In this document: positions 10,862-22,844 of the stretch, one piece after another
Layout: every line of letters starts with the position of its first letter
Numbering within the stretch: position 1 is the first letter of the stretch
Origin: Arenicola marina
Taxonomy: Eukaryota; Annelida; Polychaeta; Arenicolidae
Direction: 5' to 3'
Length of the DNA stretch: 64,000 nt
Assembly: GCA_964019135.1 (NCBI GenBank)
Contig: OZ025261.1
Span: 35,020,820-35,084,819 of the forward strand
The notes under the pieces: model-generated
The model's input: only the letters and a program-made list of their open reading frames with translations
Database searches by the model: none
What the model was told of the DNA's origin: nothing
Translations under genes and position numbers: made by a program

Positions 10862-11440
10862 GTTTATTAAGTACTTTAGGCACAACGCCCATGGTACATA
10901 TGTACAGTTTTCGGTTCAAAATGCATATAGATAACGTGCAAATACAAATATATACAAGTCTATATCAACTACAGCGATGATAAAAATGACTCTCTTATGT
11001 TGAATGCTTCGTAAACAAAACTGGCTAAAGTCATAACAACGTTGTCGTTTTTACTGCTAAAGAGTCTGTTAAAAATTTTCTGAAGAGGGGTACCGTGTAT
11101 ATACTTTTGGCAGTCTATTATCCCGACTTGAGGCATATAATGGGCACACCAGAGTAAAATGATATTCGTCTTCCACAAGATATTTCCCATGTTTAAAACA
11201 GAATTTGCAATACCTATCTTGTGGCTCTATATTACAATGCCTATGCCTTTCAATTTCTAAGCTATGAGCCGAGCATCTCAACCTGGCTAGTGCCCTTCTG
11301 TGACTGATAACGTTAACACACCTCAAATATAATTCTGGCTCTAGTAAAGACTTAAATTGAGCTAGTGTTCTAAGTTTGCTGGAGCTATCCATATCAGATT
11401 GCCATTCTTGTTGGGAAGTGTCTCTTAATCGGATTACTTC
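10831..11440 (-). pseudogene. LINE 3' end with TTA tail (relic)
   Basis: On the minus strand the frame reads DTSQQEWQSDMDSSSKL, LRCVNVISHRRALARLRCSA, DRYCKFC and VEDEYHFTLVCPLYASSR. This is the C-terminal zinc-ribbon-like Cys/His region of a non-LTR retrotransposon. A second frame continues with SSKNDNVVMTLASFVYEAFN. A short AT-rich 3' untranslated region with ACTTAATAAACA follows, then a pure TTA run that ends the element at about 10831. The architecture is coherent, but the catalytic RT is missing and the coding is frameshifted. It lies between the two LTR-like repeats. Confidence 0.85.
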
Positions 11441-11515
11441 CAGTTGGACGACTTCCACTTGGACAACACCCCATTTTCGTACTTCCAGTTGGACGACTTC
11501 CAGTTAGACGACATT
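11441..11515. repeat. Short direct repeats around ACTTCCAGTTGGACGA
   Basis: Four to five partial copies of a roughly 15-bp motif (ACTTCCAGTTGGACG) flank the 5' truncation of the LINE. They may be a small array into which it inserted. Confidence 0.6.
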
Positions 11516-12132
11516 ATGTATAAATACTTTAGGTGTCGCGAAATAAGCAATTCATATAGATGCATCATGGTTAGTATGACTATTTGAGAGTTTTGCAGAT
11601 ACAATTAGGACAGTTTGAAGAATAGTACAAGCATTTGTTCGGCGTGTCGTCTAAGATTTAGCGTCACTCTGTTGTTGCCGACAGCCATTGCGTTGGCGTC
11701 GTGTTATTCTTACAAATAGGTGTGAACGACACCTATAACCTTTGATGTTCAAGATGGAATATTGGCGGCCTTCCCCCGCTTTCACACCTCTTGAATTATA
11801 CACTTGAGACCTCCATCTTGTAAGTTAATAATGTTTGTGGGTTGCGCGGCACACAATAATGTTAATAATTGTCCCCTGAAAATGAAACACCGCATACCAG
11901 AACCAAACCATCGCTCCATTATTCATGCCAAGTGCACTTCCGACACGAATAACGTGTTTCTTAACGTAGAACTCTTCTCTTCCAAATTAAATAACTGCCA
12001 CAAATTCCTTAACATTTACGATGCTGGCAGACGATTCCGCCCTCAGATCCCACCTCAGGCCGGCAACCAACCTCCTGGGATCTCCCCAGGCCATCTCTTT
12101 CAGCCATCAATGATGTCACATATTGGGTTCTT
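11516..12132. other. Unassigned sequence
   Basis: There is one open frame at 11804-12205, but it lacks any recognisable domain and its 3' part runs into the next repeat. Nothing else is supportable. Confidence 0.4.
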
Positions 12133-12432
12133 TACAATGTATCGATTTCGCCTTATGTCGATAAGTATACTCCAATGCCGTTTACCCTTATGTCGACATG
12201 CATAATCTTATATCGCTTTCGCTTATGTCGATATGCATAATGTTACATAGCTTTAGCTTTATGTCAATGTGTATAGTCTTATATCACTTCCGCTTCATGT
12301 CGATATGTATAGTCTTGAATCGCTTCTGCTTTAGGTCAATGTGTATAGTCTTGAATCGCTTCTGCTTTCGGTCAATGTGAATAGTCTTGAATCGTTTTCG
12401 CTTTATGTCTATATGTATAGCCTCACTTTCGT
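12133..12432. repeat. Degenerate 36-bp minisatellite, about 8 copies
   Basis: Units containing ATGTGTATAGTCTTGAATCG recur every 36 bp. They are clearest at 12300-12400 and more diverged towards the left. Confidence 0.85.
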
Positions 12433-12754
12433 GGTGTGATAGTACGCTTAAATAAGTATCCTACAACCAACGATGGTATATATTGCTTTGTACTGGTTCC
12501 GACAATGGGCAAAGTGCGCTACCTTCCACTCAGCCCCCCCCCCCCCTTCCCCGCTCAGCTCAACATTTAGCCCATTGGGGAAATATTAATGTCTCAACCC
12601 CTGGGATATGGATTCGTATGGCCCTCGGCATGGAGTCGCCACCCACACGACAGTCATCAACACCGGTCTGCTCAACCCTGGCAGCCTGTAACCGTGTCTG
12701 ACCGCGCCTAAGTCGGCAGCACACATGCACCACACCACAAGCCCCGAGACGCGC
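12433..12754. other. Unassigned; short C-run
   Basis: A C-run lies at 12534-12546. No gene is evident before the next array. Confidence 0.5.
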
Positions 12755-13711
12755 ACCAGCAAGCCGCGCAACCCACAAGCCGCGCAACCCACAAGCCGCG
12801 CAACCCACAAGCCGCGCAACCTACAAGCCGCACAACCCACAAGCCGCAAGAGGCGCAACCCACAAGCCGCGCAACCCACAAGCCGCGCAACCCACAAGCC
12901 GCAAGACGCGCAACCCACAAACCGCAAGACGCGCAACCCACAAACCGCAAGACGCGCAACCCACAAGCCGCAAGGCGCGCAACCCACAAACCGCAAGACG
13001 CGCAACCCACAAACCGCAAGACGCGCAACCCACAAGCCGCAAGACCCGCAACCCACAAACCGCAAGACGCGCAACCCACAAGCCGCGCAACCCACAACCC
13101 GCAAGACGCGCAACCCACAAGCCGCGCAACCCACAAGCCGCGCAACCCACAACCCACAAGACGCGCAACCCACAAGCCGCAAGACGCGCAACCCACAAAC
13201 CGCAAGACGCGCAACCCACAAGCCGCGCAACCCACAAGCCGCGCAACCCACAAGCCGCGCAACCCACAACCCACAAGACGCACAACCCACAAGCCGCGCA
13301 ACCCACAAGCCGCAAGACGCGCAACCCACACGCCGCGCAACCCACAAGCCGCGCAACCCACAACCCACAGGACGCGCAACCCACAAGCCGCGCAACCCAC
13401 AACCCGCAAGACGCGCAACCCACAAGCCGCGCAACCCACAAGCCGCGCAACCCACAACCCACAAGACGCGCAACCCACAAGCCGCGCAACCCACAAGCCG
13501 CGCAACCCACAAGCCGCAAGACGCGCAACCCACAAACCGCAAGACGCGCAACCCACAAACCGCAAGACGCGCAACCCACAAACCGCAAGACGCGCAACCC
13601 ACAAGACGCGCAACCCACAAGCCGCGAGACGCGCAACCCACAAGCTGCAAGACGCGCAACCCACAAGCCGCAAGACGCGCAACCCACAAACCGCAAGACG
13701 CTCAACCCACA
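12755..13711. repeat. Modular 16/23-bp minisatellite
   Basis: The core is a 16-bp unit (CGCAACCCACAAGCCG). Many units carry an optional 7-bp module (CAAGACG) that makes them 23 bp. The modules alternate irregularly through about 950 bp. Long frames are open on both strands because the motif lacks stops. They encode only low-complexity repeats and are not genes. Confidence 0.95.
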
Positions 13712-14162
13712 ATCAATCAATCAATCTTACCCTTGGTCTTTTCGTGTCACGCGTGAAAACCAAGTCACGGGTAGGCTGCGCAATTCATGCCCAACCGCTT
13801 AATGAAAAACACTACTTTGTAATTGCTCTTACTCTTATTTACGCACAGACTAATTATCTTAATCGTGTCATAAGTTCATGGCTGACAGACGGTTATCAAT
13901 CATTCCTCCTCACTATTATTGTTGTCGTGCATTAACTATATCATAATCTGACGCCTAATCCACTTGCATTTGAATTGTATTCTATGAATCGCTATAATTG
14001 TCAAATGCGCAATGCATTCAAACAGTATCTGTACATATCCGCGTTACACCGCTTTAATTAGTCTTATTTCTATCTAAGGCAATGTATTATGTATTATGTA
14101 TATCATCCTCTAAACGCACCACGGATTGAATGCGTAGTGGGAACGCATTTTCTCCTGGGTAG
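13712..14162. other. Unassigned, upstream of LTR copy 2
   Basis: An AATC microsatellite of about four units lies at 13711-13727. The rest is AT-rich with no pol-like coding. No convincing polypurine tract precedes the LTR, only GTAGTGGGAACG. Confidence 0.45.
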
Positions 14163-15018
<856 letters not shown>

Positions 15019-16746
15019 CTATTATATCATTTTAAAAAATTGTGTGACGTCACGCCTTTGACTTAAGTGTTCATTATCTTGAAGAATGGATCGAAAAACA
15101 GACCTAGCCGTGTTATATTAACGTAAGTGTGCGTTATTCAAATAAAGAACTGTAAAACAGTGCTTTATTTTAGTAATGAACGGAAAACTGTGCATTATCT
15201 AGATAAAGAACAGTTGTTAATATTGACTCGTCAAGCGTCACGGTGTAATCAGTCGAGCTGAGCTGACCGGAGCCGAGTTGGCTGGTGTTGGCAGAACTTG
15301 CCAATTTCAAGACAAACAATGGAATGCATAAGTCAATGTTATAAGCGCCAAAAGGGCGGGGGTTAGATCAGAAGTCTCAAAATATATAGAAATTCCACAG
15401 TTATTGATTGCATACATTTCTCATTATATCCGTCATATCGCTTTTCAGGGGGCGATGTTTTCACGAAAATAAGAAGCTGTTGTGCTCTTGTATTTATTTA
15501 ATTCTTAATACTTTGTCACCCGATATCTTAAACTTCATTTCTTTATTTAAACATAGACAGCACAAGGCCACATTTTAGATGACATTCAATACTGATGACG
15601 CACTTCCTGTTTATGGGTAGCTCTCCTGTAAATCTCTTTCAGGTGTCATACCAATATATCTGAGAATATAACAGAAGCAATGACTTCCAAAATGTCTACT
15701 TCATCCACGCCTTCCCACCCCTACCTTCCCCCTGGGGCTTCACAATGACGAACCGTTGTTTCCACGATGTGCCTCATGTATTCATCGGGCAGTGCAATTG
15801 ACACAATAGTCAATTCCTGTGTCCAAACGTGAGCACATGTCATGCCTTGTTATGACAATTTTATAAGTACGTTAAAGAACTCGCTGTCGTGCATTCCCCA
15901 AATAAACCACTCGACGCTATCGCGTCTCGTGCTTTATTTTGGCCATTTCGTGGGATTGGGCTTTTCATTTCACCTTGAACTGGGAATGAGGAAAATTATT
16001 CTTCGGGAACTGGGAATGGGGCATAAGCCGACCCTCCTGATGAAAGATGTCCAATTATTGTGAACTGGGAATTTTGGTATAAACTAACCGGGAATCGGGA
16101 AGTGCCCAATTTATATCTTGCATCCGCCCTCATTATTGTATCAGCGAGTTTATTTTTTAGTTTATTGTGAACTGTGAATAATTACATATTTGATATATTT
16201 CCAATGATGGGGCACGCGTTTAGCCAGGGTTGTACGGTGTGCCAGAGGGCAAGGTGTATCTTCTTGCACCCCACCCCTTCCTCCCACCCCCGTCCCGCCT
16301 GTGAAAACTTGTTCATCCTACCTCGGGTGGTCACCCCTTGCCCTTCTACCGGTCACCACAAACCCCACCCCTGTAATAAGGATGAATACCTTTTCCGATC
16401 TCCGAGATTGGCCTCCAGGAATTCTTGGAGAATCGCGATTAGTTGTTGGCACTTTTGGGGGATCGTTATCCGTACAATTCCTGGTGCAACGCGAAGACCC
16501 CCTCCGTATTTACCGCGAGCCGTTATAGCAGTCTGCGAATTCCTCGATATTCGCGATATCATCATTAAGGCGCTTTTTTGGCGCCCAGCTTAAAAATGTC
16601 CTAATCTTGGAGATTCGATATTGCTCTCCCTAATTCTTGACGTCTGCCTAATTTTTTTGGATTCGCGATTCAGATGGGGTATCCCCCCCCCCCCTGTAAT
16701 GAATTATACTTAGAGCCGTTTTATCACACCCGGTCACTTAAGGCCC

Positions 16747-16777
<31 letters not shown>

Positions 16778-17337
16778 ACTCAAGCCCACGAATCCCAAAC
16801 TTTCTTCTCCCCTGATGCCCGTATGTAAATAAACCTCCTTTGTTACAAAACTTGATGGCTTGCTTCGATGAAAAAAACACCCAGAAAAAAACGATGGGAC
16901 TTACGTAAAGAAACCGTTATTTCCTAAACGACTTAAAGGTCTCAAGATCCTATCAACCATTCATTTCATACGAAGCCCGTCGGCTGCTCCTGCACTTAAA
17001 GCTGCTCGTACCGCATGTCCCCTTGTCACGGCTTAATTAAATATTAATTGCGCGATGGTGAAGAGGTTTTCTTGTGTACAGATAGTGGGCAATTAATCAG
17101 TCCTCTTCCAGAACTGGGTGAACAAATGGTCCGCCGTTGACCACGTCATCATAACCCTTGTATTTGGAATAGAAACATTTGACTAATTCTCGGTGAAGTA
17201 AGTGTACTACGTCATCAACTCTGGAGTACTACGTCATCAACTCTGGAGTATCGCACCCGGCTTGTTCTGGCGTTTAATCTAGCTACATGTATATAGATAG
17301 GTTTAATATAACGAGGTGTACAATTCTCGAATAGTCA
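15019..17337. other. Unassigned, mostly unique sequence
   Basis: Loose internal duplications of AATAAAGAACTG-like words occur at 15060-15210. GAACTGGGAATG repeats at 15979-16090. C-runs at 16681-16694 and 16745-16762 lead into a short CA microsatellite. The duplicated phrase CTACGTCATCAACTCTGGAG lies at about 17205-17250. No exon or transposon protein is recognisable. Confidence 0.5.
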
Positions 17338-17634
17338 GCACTCCCAACACGCTAAGATCACCTCTACATTTATAAGGAAGGGTCAAATAGCACTCATAAT
17401 ATGCTAAGATCACCTCTACATTTATAAGGAAGGGTCAAATAGCACTCATAATATGCTAAGATCACCTCTACAATTATAAGGAAGGGTCAAATAGCACTCA
17501 TAATATGCTAAGATCACCTCTACATTTATAAGGAAGGGTCAAATAGCACTCATAATATGCTAAGATCACCTCTACATTTATAAGGAAGGGTCAAATAGCA
17601 CTCATAATATGCTAAGATCACCTCTACATATATA
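17338..17634. repeat. 52-bp minisatellite, about 5.7 copies
   Basis: Units starting CTAAGATCACCTCTACATTT recur every 52 bp with very few differences. The uniform unit has no variable spacer, so it is not a CRISPR-like array. Confidence 0.95.
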
Positions 17635-20518
17635 CGGTTCCACAAGGAGGAGTCAAACACTCAGTGTCCATTTCAAAAAAATTATTGCGTCCACTGTCGA
17701 TTTGTCGAGTAACGGTGTCGCTGTCGGTAAATCGGTGTCCGTGTCGAATGTTGAAATGTTCGGTGGCGGGACCCGGATGTTGAGGTCGGGTGTTGATATT
17801 TTTCAAAAACGGCAATGTCGCCGCATAGCCTCACCGACGCAAGGTAAACGGGTGTATGAGCAGCTGTAAGGCAGCGAGACTTAAACAAACTTCTAACATT
17901 TGAAGAACTATCTGCACCAGCTTTACAAGGATTTGAATCACAGGGCCACGAAGTACTTACCTTTGGTGGCTGTGCTGGTGACTTATGGTACGGGAGTGGA
18001 GCTTGAGAGGTCCGCCGTCCGTTCGGTTTCGTTTCCTTCGACGCTTGGTTGCTTTCACTAATAGCTCCGCGGATCACCAGCGTTAACTAAAGCGTCTTAG
18101 TAAGTTCCTCCTGTCACTCGTACTCGCTGCTGATCGAGTAGCGACGTCTAGTGGTGAGTGTTGAGACAACCGCGCTGGCGTGGTGTGGCCTGGAAATTCC
18201 GCCCTGTGTCATAGAGTGATCCTTATTTTAGTTGCGTCTTATTTTTTCCGCCGCGCGCTCGTAACTAAAAACCAAAGAATGCGACCGGAAGTAGATGGCG
18301 TTAGTGTCGGCTTGTCGTGGAGAGTGAGTGTCACTGAGATGCGCTACTTTATAAGAAGAGCGAATCACCCTCCAGGACCAGACGAATCATTCCGCGCGTG
18401 GGAACCAGAAAATCCCGAGCGGCAGATTGCGGGGGTTGAGGCGAGGGGCAGAGAGGGGAGAGGGGGAGAGAGACAGAGAGAGCGACGGGGCAAAGTGGGC
18501 GGGTTCTACTACCCTGACTTTGCCTTGCCTGGTTTACCAATGAGCCTGCCCACAGCGCCGCCTACCGGTGGTCGACATCAAGTAGTCTCCAAGGTGGGTG
18601 GTATGATATGGAAGTTAAAGACAAAGGACGCATGAGAAGGTGAGCGCGCTACCGGTACTTCCACGATGGGGCTGGAGGATGGGGGGCTGGCTGTGGGGAC
18701 GTGGGGTTGAGGGTGGATGAGGGAGTGGCAGGGGGTGGGGGTCGGGGTGGGCAGAGGATCCGTGGGCCGTGAGCTGACTGCGGGTAGAGATGACGCGATG
18801 GAATTGGTACACCCGGGCTGACGCTGGGCTGAATTAAAGGGTAATGGAGGTGGTGTGGCGGGGGGAGGGCGTCATATGTGGGGATGGGAGTGGTGGATGG
18901 TTGTGGGGGGTAGGTGGCTTGTGGGTGGAAGCTTTGGGATTGGGCGGTGGGGAGGGGGGTGGCGGGCGCCCGCCTCCACGTGGGTTGGGAGAGGAGAGAG
19001 TTGATTCCATTGGTCTAGCCAGCGAGTGGGTCTCACAAAAGAGGACGGAATTGAATTAATGCGCCGCTGCAAATAGTCCCCCAGCGACCACGCACCTCTC
19101 CCACGCGCTCCACGAGAACTTGTCCTAATCAAATTGTTTGCACATGTATAGTGACGGCGGTCGATTTCTGTGGAAAACGTGCATTGGTCCATCCTACAGC
19201 CATTGTCTTGACAGTCCTGCTAGATGAGCCGTGGACAGACCTCTCCACGCATTTGGCATTCCGCATGCAACATCACTGCAGGCAATTAAGTCATTTGAGG
19301 ATTATGGCAACTCCATTGAGGGGCACAGCTGACCATTAACTACTTCACGAGTCCCCCCCCCCCACCCGTCTCTTGACTTCCGGTATCTGAATTACTCAGC
19401 GTGTGCGCATGCGCTAACAGATATTCCCCTCCTGGTCTTTACACACAGTTATAGACGTATACACCAACCGTGTAACTGGGGCCAAACATTTCCGCGACAC
19501 CGACTTATTGATACCTTATATGGCTGACGGGCAGATATGTATGAGCCCCGCGGGTTCTTTACACACGCGCCACTGCGTTGTAACGGCAGAGACGTGTACG
19601 CTGAAAGCTTGCTTTCACCGGACTTTTACCCATAATCCTTGTGATCACGCGTCTCTTTACTGGAGTGTCCTGGTGTTCCCGGCCAGCCACATCGCCAAGG
19701 GTTGTTCACGTTACCCTGCAACAACAGTCAATATTCCCATTCCCTATTAACGTCCATATTGATTAATCTTCCATCTTAGCGTTCATTAAATCAATCAAAC
19801 ATTTGAAGCTATACTGATACAGCAATATTTTCAATCAAGATGATGTTCTAGACATGTTCTGCCAGACAAGTGTGGGTTAGTTCGCTAAAAAGTTGGCGTA
19901 TGTGTAAACTACATTATCAAACATGCGTGCAATTACTTCAAGACAGATATGGCATTGTATACATTGCTTTCAAACTGCAAGAGGACAAACAATATGTCTA
20001 CCATATTGATATGAAGACATGTATCAGATATAGAGAACAATCCTGTGTGAGTCTCGCGAGTAATTGTCAAACCACGTGACAGGACCTCGTTGCGATGATT
20101 GGCAAGCTCTGTCGGGCTTATCCTACCGCGAACATTATGCCGCGTAATAAATGAAAAGTCTTCACTCACAATACCCAAGCTGCAAATCCCTCATCTTAGG
20201 CAGACGAACGGATGCCAACCAGCCAATCTGTATGGGCAGCTTTAATGTAACAAATGCTTGGTGGAAGCTATGCTGATGCCCAAGGCACCCTGGAAGTACT
20301 GGTAGGTCGGGCGCCTCCTGGTGTGCTGTTTGACTGCAGCACTGGCCTACAAGGTGCAGGCCTCATGCACTACGTACGGAACCAAAGACTGTTATCATGC
20401 TACGCTTAAAAATTGCGGCCATAGCTCAAACACTGAACGGCAGAAGTTCACTAAACCTTCCTGAGTGGCAGATAATTAGTATGGATGGAATATGGTCTTA
20501 GTTCGAACCACCATTATG
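17635..20518. other. Unassigned; possible promoter-like patch near 18.29 kb
   Basis: No protein-coding exon can be proved. At 18284-18326 an ETS-like CCGGAAGT is followed by ATGGCG, and 29 bases after that ATG comes GTGAGT, a good 5' splice site. This could be a promoter with a tiny first coding exon on the plus strand. G-rich low complexity lies at 18660-18985. Other open frames here are short and featureless. Confidence 0.35.
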
Positions 20519-20778
20519 GGTTGGTTGGTTGTTCATTCAGGACGCTTTAACCACTTTTGGTCATATCGCGTCAATGGGAGAAGGGAGGGAGAGTGGAGCC
20601 ATGTCCCCGGGGGGTAACACCCTACTCTTTACGAAGAAAGACATGGGATCTTTATCCTGCGACCAAACAGACATAGCCACAGCGGGGCTCGAACCATCGA
20701 TCCACGTGCCGTTAGTCTCTCAGGTGACTAGAACACTCAACGAGAGCGCTCTAACCCACTGAGCTACCCCCCCCCCCC
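20519..20778 (-). mobile_element. tRNA-derived SINE, family B
   Basis: On the minus strand the head reads GTAGCTCAGTGGGTTAGAGC (A box), then, after an insertion, GGTTCGAGCCC (B box). A body with CCATGTCTTTCTTCG follows, and the 3' end is an AACC tail (GGTTGGTTGG at 20519-20530 on the plus strand). TATGGG occurs on both sides and may be part of a target duplication. The longer A-to-B spacing and the non-tRNA body exclude a functional tRNA. Confidence 0.8.
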
Positions 20779-21315
20779 AGTACTATGGGTGCAGGGAGTG
20801 GTGGAGCGTATGGTATTAGCTCGAACGACCCCAGGTTTCGAACCCGACCTTTTTTCCGCATATCATATGTACATTTTATGTCGTGAAATATCTGTAAACC
20901 TTATTTAGTTATTTAAAGCTTGATTTTCATGGTAAGTTAGTCGCCATGGAGACCTGTTTGCTGATCATACTGAGACTACTACTGTAAGCATATTTTAAAT
21001 GTCATCAAGGGAAAGGTTATGGCTCCGTGCAAATTTAAAATACACTGTCCCTGAGAGGCCTGGGAAGTGGGCGCATGGGGGGTACTCCATCTGTACTCTC
21101 GGCCTGAGGAAATCGCCTTCCGGTTGGGACCGAATCCCTCAGCACGTCACTAAAATGAGGGATGGGGTCGGAGGTCGGGAGAGGGGGACATTTGATTCAC
21201 AGATACAGAAGATTCTGTTCGACTAGGACACCAAAGGACAGGAGTAGCCAGGGGTAACCAATTAACCAGATGGTGGGGGTGAGACGCGGTGCTATATAAC
21301 ATTGTTATATTCAGA
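20779..21315. other. Unassigned sequence
   Basis: A short frame at 20999-21226 has no recognisable domain. I see nothing else. Confidence 0.45.
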
Positions 21316-22257
21316 AGGGGGGCGGGGGGGGGGTGGCTCGTGAAGTCGTTATCAGCTCAAACTAAGGCCAGCGGGGAGGGGGGGGGACTCGTGAAGTAGT
21401 TATCAGCTCAGACTACGGCCAGCGAGAGGGGGGGGGGATCGTGAAGTAGTTATCAGCTCAGACTACGGCCAGCGAGGGGGGGGGGACTCGTGAAGTAGTT
21501 ATCAACTCAGACTGCGGACAGCGAGGGCGGTGGGGGGACTCGTGAAGTAGTTATCAGCTCAGACTGCGGCCAGTGGGGGGGGGGGGACCCGTGAAGTAGT
21601 TATCTGCTCAGACTACGGCCAGCGGGGGGGGGCCCCTCGTGAAGTAGTTATCTGCTCAGACTACGGCCAGCGGGGTTGGGGGCTCGTGAAGTAGCTACGG
21701 CCAGCGGGGGGGGGGGTCTCGTGAAGTAGCTGTGGCCAGCGTGAGGGGGGGGCTCGTGATGTAGCTATGGCCAGGGGGGGGGGGGGCTCGCGAAGTAGCT
21801 ACGGCCAGCGGGGGGGGGGCTCGTGAAGTAGCTATGGCCAGCGGGGTGGGGCTCGTGAAGTAGCTATGGCCAGCGTGGGAGGGGGGCTCGTGAAGTAGCT
21901 ATGGCCAGCGGGGGGAGGGCTCGTGAAGTAGCTATGGTCAGTGGGGGGGGGGGGCGCTCGTGAAGTAGCTATGGCTAGCGGGGGGGGGCTCGCGAAGTAG
22001 CTACGGCCAGCGGGGGGGGGGTGGGCTCGTGAAGTAGCTATGGCCAGCGGGGTGGGGGGGCTCGTGAAGTAGCTATGGCCAGCATGGGGGGGGGGCTCGT
22101 GAAGTAGCTATGGCCAGCGGGGGGGGGGGGGGCGTGTGAAGTAGCTATGGCCAGCGGGGAGGGGGGGGCTCGTGAAGTAGCTATGGCCAGCGGGGGGGGC
22201 TCTTGAAGTAGCTATGGCCAGGGGGGGGGGGGGGGCTCGTGAAATAGCTACGGCCAT
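21316..22257. repeat. G-tract minisatellite with two unit types
   Basis: The left part (about 21340-21680) repeats a unit of about 46-48 bp with GTAGTTATCAGCTCAGACTA between G-runs. The right part (about 21680-22257) uses a shorter unit of about 33 bp, CTCGTGAAGTAGCTATGGCC plus a G-run. The short unit looks like a deletion derivative of the long one. G-runs vary between roughly 5 and 13 bases, and the strand has strong G-quadruplex potential. Confidence 0.93.
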
Positions 22258-22844
22258 GGTCGCAAGCGACTAACCAACAAAACCCAAACTGCCTTAACTC
22301 TGTGCTAAATGCATAGCTTAAGGGCATTGTTATTTATATGCTCATCTCGCCCTCCAAACTCCCCCCTGCCTCCGTTATCAGCCCCCCCACCCCACCCCAC
22401 CGCCAGGCGCCCCATCCCGTCCGCCTGTCGTATCATATAGCCGATGGCGCGCCAGACAGAGCTGACGCCATGATCTGTCGGGCAAGAAATACACATTTCA
22501 AATATATATAGATGTCCGCCTTGGGTAAGAAACATAGCTCGGGAGACGTCCACGCATTCATGATGCATGGCTTCCTTCTTGTCTTTCTCCCCTGGCTTCT
22601 GTCGCCGGTGAACGGCCATGGGACAGCCTGGCCGCCCACTGGTGCCCCCCCCGACCCCCACGGCTGCTGAGACAAGCGACCCCATGGTGGCTCGCCGCCC
22701 CCCCCCCCCGCCCCCCCCCCCCCCCCACTGATGAGACTAGTGATCCCGTGGTGTATGTCCCGACACTTCAAGTGGTTCTGAAATATGTATGAAGATCAAG
22801 TCAAGTCGTTATATTTATGGAAAACATCAAGTTGCGCTTCGCTG
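22258..22844. other. Unassigned, with C-runs
   Basis: C-runs at 22380-22400 and 22697-22728 lie among unremarkable sequence. No gene is visible. Confidence 0.5.

Noticed and set aside
12586..13756. Repeat frames on both strands (Cys/Gly/Leu or Pro/Thr/Lys rich)
   Set aside because: Artefacts of the 16/23-bp array.
16174..16593. 139-codon plus-strand frame
   Set aside because: No recognisable domain, and overlapping frames on both strands are equally open. Nothing distinguishes it from chance.
17338..17634. CRISPR-like array
   Set aside because: Units are identical throughout with no variable spacers, and the DNA is eukaryotic. The other arrays fail the same test.
17609..18077. Overlapping plus and minus frames near 17.8 kb
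   Set aside because: No family resemblance or splice support, and both strands are open over the same bases.
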